Below, in pieces: positions 45,852 to 55,436 of a DNA stretch of 64,000 nt. Source of the stretch: Algoriphagus pacificus (GTDB taxonomy: Bacteria; Bacteroidota; Bacteroidia; Cytophagales; Cyclobacteriaceae); assembly GCF_017254845.1 (NCBI RefSeq), contig NZ_JAFKCU010000005.1:1-64000 (forward strand), given 5' to 3'. The notes under the pieces were generated by a model. It was not told the origin of the DNA, made no database searches, and worked only from the letters and a program-made list of their open reading frames with translations. A program made the position numbers and the translations under genes. The stretch's first letter is position 1; each line of letters opens with the position of its first letter.

Positions 45852-46432
45852 TCTTTCAAGATTTCAAAAATACGTTCCCTTAGATCAGGTAGCACTTCCT
45901 CTTCAAACCATGGATTTCTCTTTTGCCAAATTCTATTTCTTGGAGATGGATGCACCAGAGGAAAAAACTCGGGTAGATATTCTTGGTAAGATTTTACAGT
46001 TTCCGTCAGGTTTAACTTCCTCCTGGCTCCTAAGTAATAAGCTTGGGCATAATTGCCGATCAATAAAAAAAGCCTGATTTCTTTCATCTCATCCAAGAAC
46101 TTAGGGTGCCAAAGTGGAGCACATTCCGGTCTTGGAGGAAGATCTCCGCTATTTCCTTTTCCCGGATAGCAAAGTCCCATTGGTAGGATTCCAAAAACCT
46201 CAGCGTCGTAAAACTGTTCTCGATCCACATCCATCCACCTTCGAAGTTCCTCACCGCTTGGATCATTCCATGGGATTCCAGTTTGCTGAACTTTGGTGCC
46301 TGGCGCCTGACCTACTAACAATACTTTACTTGATTTCCTTACCTGAAAAACTGGATTGGGTTCAAAAGGTATTTTTCCTAAGCAAGTTACACAGGATTTT
46401 GCTTGAGAACAGAGGATTTCAAATTCACTCAT
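45842..46432 (-). CDS. Uracil-DNA glycosylase family protein
   Basis: 196 residues. The N-terminal active loop is VLLVGQAPGTKVQQTGIPWN (motif A, GQAPG), and the C-terminal loop is FFPLVHPSPRNRIWQKRNPW (motif HPSPRN, motif B). The spacing of the Cys (SCVTCLG) at the N terminus is not that of the Fe-S family-4 type. It is the short single-domain form that removes uracil or damaged bases. It overlaps the CDF gene by 10 bp at the 3' ends, so the two transcripts are convergent. Confidence 0.85.
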   Translation of the reverse strand: MSEFEILCSQAKSCVTCLGKIPFEPNPVFQVRKSSKVLLVGQAPGTKVQQTGIPWNDPSGEELRRWMDVDREQFYDAEVFGILPMGLCYPGKGNSGDLPPRPECAPLWHPKFLDEMKEIRLFLLIGNYAQAYYLGARRKLNLTETVKSYQEYLPEFFPLVHPSPRNRIWQKRNPWFEEEVLPDLRERIFEILKDQC

Positions 46433-46660
46433 TATTCATCTTTTTCTTAAAAAAATGAAAACATTTATCGCTTTCACGACAATATTACTATTTAACCTAG
46501 CCCCTTGTGCATAATTGATTTTTTTTATCTAACTTAAATAGCTATTAAACTCATTTACAAGTTATTGAAAACATAATTATGTGAATAAAGGTTAATCCGA
46601 TAACGCTAAAAAGTTCGTATTTCTGATATACTTTTTATCAACCAAAGAATTTGAACCATT

Positions 46661-47245
46661 ATGAAAAACTCCTACCTGATCCTGTCCCTCCTTATTTTGC
46701 TTTGCGCATCCTGCTTTACCCAAAAAGACTATGTGACTGAGTATGATTACAATTACCAAGGTTCTTTTAAAAAGTACAAAACCTTTGCATTCGTGGTGCC
46801 TGATGAAATAGATACAACCACAATCACCCCTGTTCTAAACGCTACAATAGGCGCTAGATTAGGCTCTCAGGGTTTCCGTGAGCAAGAAGCAAAACCAGAC
46901 ATGTTGGTGAGTTACAAAATTTTCATGGACTCTATCCGTTATAGAGGATATGTACAGCCTGAATTTGATTACTGGTTAGGAAGGAGGGGAGTCACCACTG
47001 TAAATGAAGAAGGTGAAGAGGAGAAAGAACAGGAAAAAGACGAAACATATAACCAAGTCAAATACCATCAGAATCAAGGTATGTTGGTTATTTACGTGAT
47101 TGACAGCAAAAGAGGAAGTACAATCTGGCAAGGCTATACCGCTGCCAATTTTGATTATTCCTCACCAAATTTTCAATCTGATATTACTAGAGCTGCATAT
47201 CGTGTCATGAATGAATTTAAGGTTGTCAACCGGTACATGGAATAA
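46661..47245 (+). CDS. DUF4136-domain lipoprotein
   Basis: 194 residues with a lipoprotein signal (LLILLCASCF, Cys near residue 18). The mature protein shows the DUF4136 layout: YDYNYQGSFKKYKTFAFV, LNATIGARLGSQGFREQEAK, then a C-terminal WQGYTAANFD stretch. A Glu/Lys-rich insertion (EEGEEEKEQEKDE) lies in the middle. Outer-membrane lipoprotein of unknown function; followed by a terminator. Confidence 0.85.
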   Translation: MKNSYLILSLLILLCASCFTQKDYVTEYDYNYQGSFKKYKTFAFVVPDEIDTTTITPVLNATIGARLGSQGFREQEAKPDMLVSYKIFMDSIRYRGYVQPEFDYWLGRRGVTTVNEEGEEEKEQEKDETYNQVKYHQNQGMLVIYVIDSKRGSTIWQGYTAANFDYSSPNFQSDITRAAYRVMNEFKVVNRYME

Positions 47246-47307
47246 ATTTAATCCTATTCCGAGGGAAAAATCTTGTGCAAACTGTGGATAGCCTCCACAC
47301 ATTTTTG

Positions 47308-47339
47308 AATACTCCGATCCATTTCGGGGTATTTTTTTT
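47308..47339 (+). terminator. Intrinsic terminator after the DUF4136 gene
   Basis: AATACTCCGA pairs with TCGGGGTATT (one G-T pair) across a 6-nt loop and is followed by eight T including the stem end. Confidence 0.8.
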
Positions 47340-47488
47340 GTTTTCAATCATAGTGTAAATCAACTTAAAATGGCTCTTAATAGCCAATAGAAGCAGATTT
47401 TGAGATTCTTAAGCTTTTTTAATCTGAGGAAATCTGCCTGTGGCAGTTGGTTTGGATTTAACTGATCAAAACCAAGAAAACTTAAACA

Positions 47489-48337
47489 ATGAAAAAATCA
47501 CTAATTATCACAGGAATTCTAGGAGCCTCAATGATGGTTTCTTGTGTTTCTAAAAAGAAATACACTGAATTAGAAAGCAATCTTTTTAGAACCCAAACTG
47601 AATTGGCAACCACCAACCAGGAAAAAGCTGAGCTAGAAGAGAAAATGGCTATCATCGAAGCCAGAGTCGCTGAGTATAACAACAGAATCAATTCTTTGAG
47701 AGCAGTGAATGATGAGTTGAACAGCACTAATGCAAGCCTTTATGATATTCAAGGCGGAACTGTCATGTCCAAAAACTCTAAAGCTAAAATGAATGAAACT
47801 TTGGCAATGGTAGATCAGGATAAACTGGCTCAAGCCAAAACTTTGGAAGATTCAGTTAATCTTGCTGTAGAATATAACCTGAAGAAAAACATCACTGAAA
47901 CCACTGTTGACGGTGAAGAAGATGATGTTCAGATTAACATCGATCAGACTGTAGTCATGATTTCTGTATCTGATAAGTTACTTTTCAACACAGGTAGTTA
48001 TAGAATCAACAGCAAAGCTAATCCACTTCTTGCCAAACTTGCTGAAGTAATTAATGCTGAACCAAGTCTTCAAGTGATGATTGAAGGTCATACAGATCCA
48101 AGATCAATTTCAACAGGAGTGATTCAGGATAACTGGGATCTTTCAGTTAAAAGAGCAACCAGCATCGTGAGAAAACTACAGGAAGATTACAATGTAGCGC
48201 CTGAAAAAATGATTGCAGCAGGTAGAGCTAGTTATATGCCTATCGTAGAGAATGATTCTCCAGAAAATATGGCGATCAACAGAAGAACAAGAATTGTTCT
48301 GATCCCAGATTTGGATATGTTCTTTGCAATGTTGTAA
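47489..48337 (+). CDS. OmpA-family lipoprotein
   Basis: 282 residues. Lipoprotein signal with Cys near residue 19 (MVSCVSKKK). A coiled-coil segment follows at about 25-90 (YTELESNLFRTQTELATTN, KAELEEKMAIIEARVAEYN). The C-terminal OmpA domain holds LLFNTGSYRINSKANPLLAK, VMIEGHTDP and INRRTRIVLIPD, the peptidoglycan-binding motifs (Asp and Arg). It probably anchors the outer membrane to the cell wall. It is monocistronic, with a terminator after it. Confidence 0.9.
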   Translation: MKKSLIITGILGASMMVSCVSKKKYTELESNLFRTQTELATTNQEKAELEEKMAIIEARVAEYNNRINSLRAVNDELNSTNASLYDIQGGTVMSKNSKAKMNETLAMVDQDKLAQAKTLEDSVNLAVEYNLKKNITETTVDGEEDDVQINIDQTVVMISVSDKLLFNTGSYRINSKANPLLAKLAEVINAEPSLQVMIEGHTDPRSISTGVIQDNWDLSVKRATSIVRKLQEDYNVAPEKMIAAGRASYMPIVENDSPENMAINRRTRIVLIPDLDMFFAML

Positions 48338-48364
48338 TCCCCAAACTACCAACCACAACCAACC

Positions 48365-48398
48365 AAAAAAGGCTGATCTCAAGAGATCAGCCTTTTTA
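48365..48398. terminator. Bidirectional intrinsic terminator
   Basis: GGCTGATCT pairs with AGATCAGCC across a 4-nt loop (CAAG), with A-run and T-run on the flanks. It lies between the convergent OmpA and TolC genes. Confidence 0.85.
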
Positions 48399-48415
48399 TT
48401 TTGTCTATCTATTTT

Positions 48416-49750
48416 TTAGAATGTTACATCTAAAGTTCCCAAGGCGTGTTTCATCAAAACTTCCTGAAAATAAAGTGTAAAAACAGCTTGCGCTTGATCT
48501 GCTTGCGCAGCAACTAATTGCTGATTGGCAGTGGATAAGTCCACAAAATTAGAAAGTCCAAGTCTGAATCTTTCTCTCACCGCATTCCTAGCTTCTTCAG
48601 CTGCCAAAACTTGGATTTGCGTGTTTTGCTCTTTCAAAACCGCAGCTCTATAATTCTGGTAAGCCAATTTCACTTCCTGATATACTTTTCTGTCCACCGA
48701 CTCTTTTTGAAGGATTTGATTTTGGTATGCTACCTTTCTTCTTCCTACATCCAATCTGGTCTGGAAATTATTGAAAATCGGAATTGACAAATTTAAACCT
48801 AGTGTATTCTGAGGATAAATTTTCAACAATTGTTCTCTGAGTGATCGATCATCAAGAGAAGTAAAGAAGGTGTTATAATTGAAAAAAGCATTGATTCTAG
48901 GATAATACATCGCCTTCATCGCCTGCACACTTTTCTTAGCAGCGGAAACCAGCATTTCTTGTTGCTCTAGATCTGATCTGTTAGACAAAGCCAATTCGTA
49001 AAGCTCTCCAACTGTCATTCCTTCAAAAGAAACAACCGCATTCATTGGATCCACAGCGCTCAACTGTGGAATCACAGTAGGCTCCAATTGTAAGTATTCA
49101 GAAAGATCCCACAAATCATTTTCTAAGGTCACTTGGGCCGTCACAGCCACTGATTCCAATCTTGCTACTTCGGATTCTTGATTGTATTGATCAGAAACTG
49201 TGCGCAATCCTGCATCAACAAAACCGGTAATTTGTTCCAATTGCTGCTTTTGATTTTCAAGATTTTCTTCTGCAATTCGAAGTAATTCTCCATCCAAAAG
49301 CACTTGCAGATACCTTCTGGAAACATCAAAAATCACTTGCTGCGCAGCTCTTTCCAAGCCCTTCTCCCCAGCCATATAATTCAATCTGGAAGATTGCGTA
49401 TCCAAAATTCTTCTACCTGCATTAAAGACCGGCATATTCAAGCTTAGACCTGAAGCCACGATTTCGTTGGTCACATTGGTTACCACGATCTCGCCTTCGA
49501 TCTGCTGAAACTGCTGACCGTTTTGCTGCTGGAAGGAAGTATTAATATTGGCATTTGGAAAATGAGAGGCCAAAGCAGACTGCTTTTGCCTTTTCAAAAT
49601 CTCCATTTCATTGGATTGAATCTGGTAGTTCAGGTTATTGGACAGGGCAATATCCACCGCCTCCTGAAAGTTGAGTTTCAGAGTATCCTGAGCCATTAAA
49701 TTTCCAGCAGAAATCAAGCTGATCCCTACAAATAGCACTAATTTATACAT
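48416..49750 (-). CDS. TolC-family outer-membrane efflux protein
   Basis: About 444 residues from the Met at 49750 (MYKLVLFVGISLISAGNLMA), which gives a clean signal peptide ending in AMA-Q; its ATG overlaps the ATPase stop codon by 8 bp, so translation is coupled. An in-frame ATG 33 bases upstream, inside the ATPase gene, is less likely. The mature part has the TolC/OEP repeat pattern (LNFQEAVDIALSNNLNYQIQ and FVDLSTANQQLVAAQADQAQ), with long coiled-coil helices. It should form the exit duct for the ABC pump just upstream. No membrane-fusion protein gene is present between them. Confidence 0.88.
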   Translation of the reverse strand: MYKLVLFVGISLISAGNLMAQDTLKLNFQEAVDIALSNNLNYQIQSNEMEILKRQKQSALASHFPNANINTSFQQQNGQQFQQIEGEIVVTNVTNEIVASGLSLNMPVFNAGRRILDTQSSRLNYMAGEKGLERAAQQVIFDVSRRYLQVLLDGELLRIAEENLENQKQQLEQITGFVDAGLRTVSDQYNQESEVARLESVAVTAQVTLENDLWDLSEYLQLEPTVIPQLSAVDPMNAVVSFEGMTVGELYELALSNRSDLEQQEMLVSAAKKSVQAMKAMYYPRINAFFNYNTFFTSLDDRSLREQLLKIYPQNTLGLNLSIPIFNNFQTRLDVGRRKVAYQNQILQKESVDRKVYQEVKLAYQNYRAAVLKEQNTQIQVLAAEEARNAVRERFRLGLSNFVDLSTANQQLVAAQADQAQAVFTLYFQEVLMKHALGTLDVTF

Positions 49751-50426
49751 GGGTAATAACTTCATCTTGATCAATTTTTCCATCCAGCATCTGAATCAAC
49801 CTGGTACCGTAGTCTGCATTTTCGCGAGCGTGTGTAGCCTGAACAATGGTTGTTCCTTCCTTATGGAGTTCTTGAAAAACCTCCATAATCTCTTTTGCCT
49901 GACCTGAATGCAAGTTACCGGTAGGTTCATCAGCCAATAAAATTCTAGGCTTCCCGGCAATCGCTCGGGCAATTCCTACCAATTGTTGCTGACCTCCTGA
50001 TAGTTGAGCTGGAAACAAATCTTTTTTGGCAACCATGTTAAATCTGTCCAAAAGATCTGCAATGATGCTTTTACGCTCATTGGAAGAAACATTTCTATAA
50101 AGTAGCGGGGTCTCGATGTTTTCATAAACTGTAAGTTCATCGATCAGATGATATGCCTGAAAGATGTAACCAAACTCAGATTTATGAAGAGAAGAGCGTT
50201 CACGGTCTCTCATTTTGGTGATGTTCTTATCACCAAACCAATACTCCCCGGAATAATCTTCATCCAGAAGCCCCAGAATATTCAATAATGTGGATTTGCC
50301 GGCACCACTTGGTCCCATAAGAGTTACAAACTCTCCTTCATTAATGGTCAGGTTAATGCCTTTGAGAATGAAAATCCGCTGAAAGCGAGATTCTATGAAT
50401 TTATCAATTTCTTTAAGTTGAATCAT
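49743..50426 (-). CDS. ABC transporter ATPase, LolD/MacB type
   Basis: 227 residues. Walker A GPSGAGKST near residues 37-45, signature LSGGQQQLVGIARA near 142-155 and Walker B RILLADEPTGNL near 162. The D-loop and H-loop (QATHA) follow. The signature reads QQQL where QQQR is usual. The group works with FtsX-like permeases to drive substrate movement out of the inner membrane. The 800-aa permease gene lies 32 bp upstream and the TolC gene overlaps downstream, so the three form a MacB-like export operon. Confidence 0.92.
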   Translation of the reverse strand: MIQLKEIDKFIESRFQRIFILKGINLTINEGEFVTLMGPSGAGKSTLLNILGLLDEDYSGEYWFGDKNITKMRDRERSSLHKSEFGYIFQAYHLIDELTVYENIETPLLYRNVSSNERKSIIADLLDRFNMVAKKDLFPAQLSGGQQQLVGIARAIAGKPRILLADEPTGNLHSGQAKEIMEVFQELHKEGTTIVQATHARENADYGTRLIQMLDGKIDQDEVITHV

Positions 50427-50458
50427 TTTTAAATAATGAAATGAAATTTATGTGTTGA

Positions 50459-52861
50459 TTAATCGCTTTTGAGTGTTTTTGCAGGATTAAGTGAGTAAAC
50501 TTTCCAGCTTCTGTAAGCTATCGTGGCGATTGCCAGGATGAAAACAAGTCCAATCGCAATCAGGTAAGGCCAAACACTTGGCTTGGTTTGATTGGCAAAA
50601 TCCTGAAGCCAATTATTGGAAAACCAGATCCCAAAACCTATGGCCATGACAGCAGAAAATCCAAGTAATTTCAGAAAATCAGCAGCTAAGACAGAAACCA
50701 CATTGCCTTGAGTTGCACCCAAAACTTTCCTAATACTTATTTCTCTTGTTCTTCTTAAGGCCACGTAGCTCACTAATCCAAAGAGTCCCATGCAGGCAAT
50801 GAAAATGGCTATCCCTGAAAATAAACCGAATATCCAACCGGCTTTTTGCTCGGAGCTATACATTTGATTGTAGGCCTGATCTACGAAAACTGGATTAAAT
50901 GGTCTTTCTGGCACCATTTCTTTCCAGACATTTTCCAAACTAGCCAAATGAGCTGCAGGATCACCTGCTGGTAATTTCACTAAAAGAACATTGGATTGGT
51001 CAGGATCATTGAAAATAACCAAAGGACCCACTTGATGGTGTAGGCTATTGAAATAGAAATCTTTGACGACTCCTTTGATTTCGGAATTCTGGTTGAATCC
51101 AATATTGATTATTTTCCCAACTGCTTCTTCTGCAGTCCAACCCATTTCCTTAGCGGAAGACTCGTTGATAATTACAGGGAATCTCTGATTTGCATCTTCC
51201 AAATCCTGTCTATTGATATCTGTCTCAGAAAAACTACTTCCGGCAAGCAATTCCAAATCAATAGTCTGGATGATATCCTTATCTACAGAATATCCTGTGA
51301 TCATAAATTCACGTTGATTATCGCCTCCTGGAAAAACTCTGTAGCCAGCCTTAATGTGAATAGGCATATCTGCTGCCCTTGCAATGGCACTCGCTCCTCC
51401 AGATCTTAGCATTTCATTTTTAATGCTTTCGATCCCATTTCGCATATTGTAATGATAGCTTAGAGACACAAGGTGCTCTTTATCGTATCCAAGATTGACC
51501 TCTTTCATGTAATCCAATTGGCTTTTTACCACAAAAGTGGAAATCAATAAGCCCATGGAAACAAAAAACTGGAACACCACAAGTGATTTTCTAACCCAAG
51601 CTCCACCTCCCATTTTGGTCTTATTTGCCAAAGCTTTAATGGGCTCCATACTTGAGAGAATCAAAGAAGGATACAATCCTGCCAAAACCCCGATCAAAAC
51701 GATGAATGCTATTAATAGTGTAATTCCCAATGGTGAAAACACCAAGCTTAAATCCAATGGCACACCGCTTAACGAAGAGAATTTTACAGAAACCAGATAG
51801 AGCACCAGGATACTCAGTAGAGTTGAAGCCAAAGTCAAAAGCATGGATTCCGAAACAAACTGACCAAATAATTGGCCTCTGCCCGCTCCCATTGCTTTTC
51901 GAAGTCCGACTTCCTTGTTTCTTTCTGTTGCTTCGGCAGTTGCTAGGTTGACATAATTAATTATACCAATCGCAATCAGTAATAGCGCCACGATCCCAAA
52001 AATGTAAATGTAGCGGATATCGGCGCCAGGTTTAATTGATCCCAAAGTTTGATCGCCCAGATGGATCTGGGTAACAGGCTGAATAAAAAAGGCTGTCTCA
52101 TAGCCATATTCTGCCAAGTCTTTTCCCAAATATTTATCTACAATTTGTTCCAGTTTACCCTCAAAAATCTGAGGATCAGAACCTGATTTCAACTTCACAT
52201 AGGTATAATAATTACTCGGAGACCATTCTGGAGAAGTGCCATGTCTATGCGTTTTGAAAGACCCTAAAAAATCAAAATCAATGTGACTATTGGAGGGAAA
52301 ATCTTCCACCACACCAGTTACCTCATATTCTTTACTGTCAATTTTAATTGATTTTCCTGTTGCTGAAGCTGCATTTCCAAAATATCGTTCTGCAGTAGTT
52401 TGAGTCAAAACAATCTGATTTGGCTCAGAAAGCGCCTTTTTTGGATCACCAGACAGAAGATTGAAATCAAAAACATTAAAGAAGTTCTCATCAGCGTATG
52501 CAAATTTCTTTTCCTCTTGGTTTCCCTGACCTGCATCAACCATCACAGTTGAGAAAATGCTTAAGTCAAAAATCAATGTGCCGGTTTCTACTTCCGGAAC
52601 CTCATCAATCAGCGTAGGAATTAAGCTTGATGGTGTGGATGATACCAATTGAGCTTCACCTTCAGATCTGAATTCCTGATTGAGTCGGTAAATGCGGTTG
52701 TAATCCGCATACATTTTATCATAACTCCACTCATGATTGATGTAAAGGCAAATCGCCAAAAAGCTGACAATGGCAATGGTCAGGCCTAATAAATTGATTC
52801 CTGTATAAAGCTTTCGCTTCTGCAGGTTTCTAATAGAAACTTTTAAGTAATTTTTCCACAT
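50459..52861 (-). CDS. MacB/FtsX-type ABC permease (800 aa, two FtsX units)
   Basis: 800 residues, about double a LolC. An N-terminal TM (KLYTGINLLGLTIAIVSFLA) precedes a MacB_PCD-type periplasmic domain (about 50-270). An FtsX block follows (GIINYVNLATAEATERNKEV, GLRKAMGAGRGQLFGQFVSE). A second periplasmic domain and a second FtsX block (GLVSYVALRRTREISIRKVL) end the protein at NPAKTLKSD. This is the full-length form frequent in Bacteroidota. It is cotranscribed with the ATPase, 32 bp away. Confidence 0.9.
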   Translation of the reverse strand: MWKNYLKVSIRNLQKRKLYTGINLLGLTIAIVSFLAICLYINHEWSYDKMYADYNRIYRLNQEFRSEGEAQLVSSTPSSLIPTLIDEVPEVETGTLIFDLSIFSTVMVDAGQGNQEEKKFAYADENFFNVFDFNLLSGDPKKALSEPNQIVLTQTTAERYFGNAASATGKSIKIDSKEYEVTGVVEDFPSNSHIDFDFLGSFKTHRHGTSPEWSPSNYYTYVKLKSGSDPQIFEGKLEQIVDKYLGKDLAEYGYETAFFIQPVTQIHLGDQTLGSIKPGADIRYIYIFGIVALLLIAIGIINYVNLATAEATERNKEVGLRKAMGAGRGQLFGQFVSESMLLTLASTLLSILVLYLVSVKFSSLSGVPLDLSLVFSPLGITLLIAFIVLIGVLAGLYPSLILSSMEPIKALANKTKMGGGAWVRKSLVVFQFFVSMGLLISTFVVKSQLDYMKEVNLGYDKEHLVSLSYHYNMRNGIESIKNEMLRSGGASAIARAADMPIHIKAGYRVFPGGDNQREFMITGYSVDKDIIQTIDLELLAGSSFSETDINRQDLEDANQRFPVIINESSAKEMGWTAEEAVGKIINIGFNQNSEIKGVVKDFYFNSLHHQVGPLVIFNDPDQSNVLLVKLPAGDPAAHLASLENVWKEMVPERPFNPVFVDQAYNQMYSSEQKAGWIFGLFSGIAIFIACMGLFGLVSYVALRRTREISIRKVLGATQGNVVSVLAADFLKLLGFSAVMAIGFGIWFSNNWLQDFANQTKPSVWPYLIAIGLVFILAIATIAYRSWKVYSLNPAKTLKSD

Positions 52862-52918
52862 AGTTTCTCCAGGTTGAATGGTTTCTTCTCATTAATTGGT
52901 TTCCAGTTTTGTGCCACA

Positions 52919-52955
52919 AAAAAAAGCCCCTGAAATAGCTTCAGAGGCATTTTTT
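52919..52955 (-). terminator. Imperfect hairpin terminator
   Basis: GCCCCTGAA pairs with TTCAGAGGC (one mismatch), with A and T runs on each side. It lies between the ABC permease gene and the oxidoreductase gene, both minus strand, and is placed to stop transcription from the latter. Confidence 0.65.
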
Positions 52956-53110
52956 ATCATTCAACCCTATTGTTTTCTCGAACATTTTTGTTCGCTGGCG
53001 GACGAAACAAAATATCAAACGATAATTTCAAAGTCCCAATTTTTAATTCTTAGCTAAAGACCGTGCTTCGGTTGAAATGATGTTTCGGTCAATTATATTC
53101 CTTCTATCTT

Positions 53111-54460
53111 TTAGAACTTTCTATATTTTCCGTCCAAGAACTCATTGGCATCTTTTTCAGAAAATCTTGCTTTTTTACTATCCCAGTGAAGCGTTTGATT
53201 TGGGAATCTGCCCGCAATCACACCCAGCAAAATAGTCTCTGTCAACCTAGCTGCATAAGAAAAAGGTGCGCTACACTCGTCTTTGCCCAAGCAGGCATCC
53301 ACAAACTGATGGTAGTGCTTTTTGCTTTCTGCATCGTAATCTTTTACAGGCTTACCTAAGTTAAACGACTCAATGTCCATTTCAACATATTTTCCATCCA
53401 CTATTTTTCTTGGAAGCTGCTGGAAATGTGGAAGCAACAATCTACCTTCTTCTCCAATAAACATGGCACCTTGATCAGGTAATTCATCTCCATTAGGAAG
53501 AATCAAATCTTCATGGTCAGCCGGAGCACCTGTTCCATCATACCATACCCACTTTAATTTTTCAGTAGTTTGAGGAGTTCCTGGGAACTCATAAGTAACG
53601 GTGTTATGCTCTGGGAATCCAAAACCAGTAGGAACTCGACATTCATTAATGATGGTTTCCGGAACATCCAATTGAAGTGCATTGTATGGCGTATCAAAAA
53701 TATGCACCCCCATATCACCAAGAGTCCCACAACCATAATCCATGATTTTTCTCCAATTTCCCGGATGATAATATCCTTCTTTGAAAGGTCTTTCAGGAGC
53801 AGTTCCCTGCCATAAATTCCAATTCAGAGTAGCTGGTACCGGATCTGAACCCATTGGCTCAGGACCATCAAATCCCCAGTTTTTAGGAGACCAAGCTCTT
53901 ACAGTATGAACTTTTCCAATGATCCCAGATTGGATCAAAAGTGTCGCTAATTTATAATCATAGAATGAATGAACCTGAATTCCCATTTGGGTTACCAGAT
54001 TTTTCTTTTCAGCCACCTTTCTCATTTCTCTAGCCTCAGAAACATGATGTGTCAAAGGCTTCTGGCAATAAACAGGCTTATCCATTTTCATGGCCATCAA
54101 AGAAGCTGGAGCATGTGTATGGTCTGGAGTTGAGACAACTACAGCGTCAATTTCATCTTCCATTTCTTTCAGAAGAACCCTATAGTCTTCATAAGTTTTA
54201 GCATTAGGATGAAGGGCTTTTGCTCTTTCCAAAGCCACACTATCCACGTCGCATAAAGCCACGACATCTACTAATTCATGGGAAGAAATCGCATCCAAAT
54301 CTGCCATTCCCATTCCTCCAAGTCCAATATGCGCAGTCCTTAATCTTCCTTCTGCATTCAGTTTTCCTAAAAATGAAGGAGCCAAAGCGGCTCCAAGAAT
54401 ACCGATCCCACTTTTCTTGACAAAGTCTCTGCGATCCATGATGGTTATTTTCTTACTCAT
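53111..54460 (-). CDS. Gfo/Idh/MocA-family oxidoreductase with Tat signal
   Basis: 449 residues. MDRRDFVKKSGIGILGAALA is a Tat signal (RR motif), so it acts outside the cytoplasm. The Rossmann loop is HIGLGGMGMADLDA near residue 41, and the catalytic motif reads YCQKPLTHHV where EKP is usual. The C-terminal domain has the family GDMGVHIFDTPYNAL stretch. A second Met at 54439 (MDRRDF) may be the real start. The DUF1080 gene lies 20 bp upstream. The pair fits sugar 3-oxidation/hydrolysis pathways of marine Bacteroidota. Confidence 0.9.
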   Translation of the reverse strand: MSKKITIMDRRDFVKKSGIGILGAALAPSFLGKLNAEGRLRTAHIGLGGMGMADLDAISSHELVDVVALCDVDSVALERAKALHPNAKTYEDYRVLLKEMEDEIDAVVVSTPDHTHAPASLMAMKMDKPVYCQKPLTHHVSEAREMRKVAEKKNLVTQMGIQVHSFYDYKLATLLIQSGIIGKVHTVRAWSPKNWGFDGPEPMGSDPVPATLNWNLWQGTAPERPFKEGYYHPGNWRKIMDYGCGTLGDMGVHIFDTPYNALQLDVPETIINECRVPTGFGFPEHNTVTYEFPGTPQTTEKLKWVWYDGTGAPADHEDLILPNGDELPDQGAMFIGEEGRLLLPHFQQLPRKIVDGKYVEMDIESFNLGKPVKDYDAESKKHYHQFVDACLGKDECSAPFSYAARLTETILLGVIAGRFPNQTLHWDSKKARFSEKDANEFLDGKYRKF

Positions 54461-54480
54461 ATCTATGTTTTATAACTTGA

Positions 54481-55149
54481 TTATTTTAATTCTTTGATTC
54501 TAATATTTTTGAAACGGACCACATCTCCATGTCCTAGGAATCCTATATGCCCCATGTGTCTTTGTAATCCAGGATGATCTTTTCCGTCTAAAGTTCCGTT
54601 TTTGCTGGCTTCCAAATAATCGCCCTCCAAGATAGTAGTCCCATTCAAAATAACTTTGATTTTCGGGTGTTGAACGATCACTTCTTCTTCATTCCATTCC
54701 CCTACTGGCTTTAAATATCCTCTTTTTGCAGGAATCACGCCATAAACTGATCCGTGATATTGATATTCATGCAATTCGGCATATTTCTCTGCTGTATTGT
54801 CCAAAATCTGGATTTCTTTTCCCACATAAGCAGCATCTCCTTCTAAAGGTGCGTGAATACCCAAGCCATTGTTGCCACCTGGAGTCAATTGAAACTCAAA
54901 CTTCAGAATAAAATCTCCATACTCTTTCTCGGTGTATAGATTACCGCCTCCGGTACCCTTAGGATCAATAACAATCATCCCATCCTGAGCCAGATAGGAA
55001 GTCTTATTTCCTACCCATCCTTCCAGATTTGTCCCATTAAACAAAGAGGTAAAACCTGCTTCATCTGCAGCTTTTTGAGCATAAGAATATGAAATGGATA
55101 ACAGGCACAGAATTACCGTCATCAAACTAAAAATCGATCTTTTCATCAT
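54481..55149 (-). CDS. DUF1080 (3-keto-disaccharide hydrolase-like) secreted protein
   Basis: 222 residues with a signal peptide (MMKRSIFSLMTVILCLLSIS ... SYAQ). The fold is a beta-sandwich with GFTSLFNGTNLEGWVGNKTS, FILKFEFQLTPGGNNGLGIH and the C-terminal GHIGFLGHGDVVRFKNIRIK, all diagnostic of DUF1080. Members hydrolyse 3-keto-glycosides. It is the first gene of a two-gene operon with the Gfo/Idh oxidoreductase, which could oxidise the sugar before hydrolysis. Confidence 0.88.
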   Translation of the reverse strand: MMKRSIFSLMTVILCLLSISYSYAQKAADEAGFTSLFNGTNLEGWVGNKTSYLAQDGMIVIDPKGTGGGNLYTEKEYGDFILKFEFQLTPGGNNGLGIHAPLEGDAAYVGKEIQILDNTAEKYAELHEYQYHGSVYGVIPAKRGYLKPVGEWNEEEVIVQHPKIKVILNGTTILEGDYLEASKNGTLDGKDHPGLQRHMGHIGFLGHGDVVRFKNIRIKELK

Positions 55150-55436
55150 AAGGGCTTATTGCTTAAATAGATTCATTGGTAAATGAAAAGACAATTTAAT
55201 GGAACAATGGTAATTATTATAAAAAACTTATTTAAAAATTTTATTTTGGAACAAAAGAGTTCTATTATTTTTTAGAAAAAGATGATTTAAGCTGCTTTCC
55301 TATCCCTCTTCCAAAACAGACGAAACAAATCGTTAATTATTATTAGAAGCAATCAATTCAAAAAGCATGACATCCTACGTCATCTTCATCTGTAGAATTT
55401 TTACAGGGCCTTCTCGTTAGGTAAATTGTTAGCAAG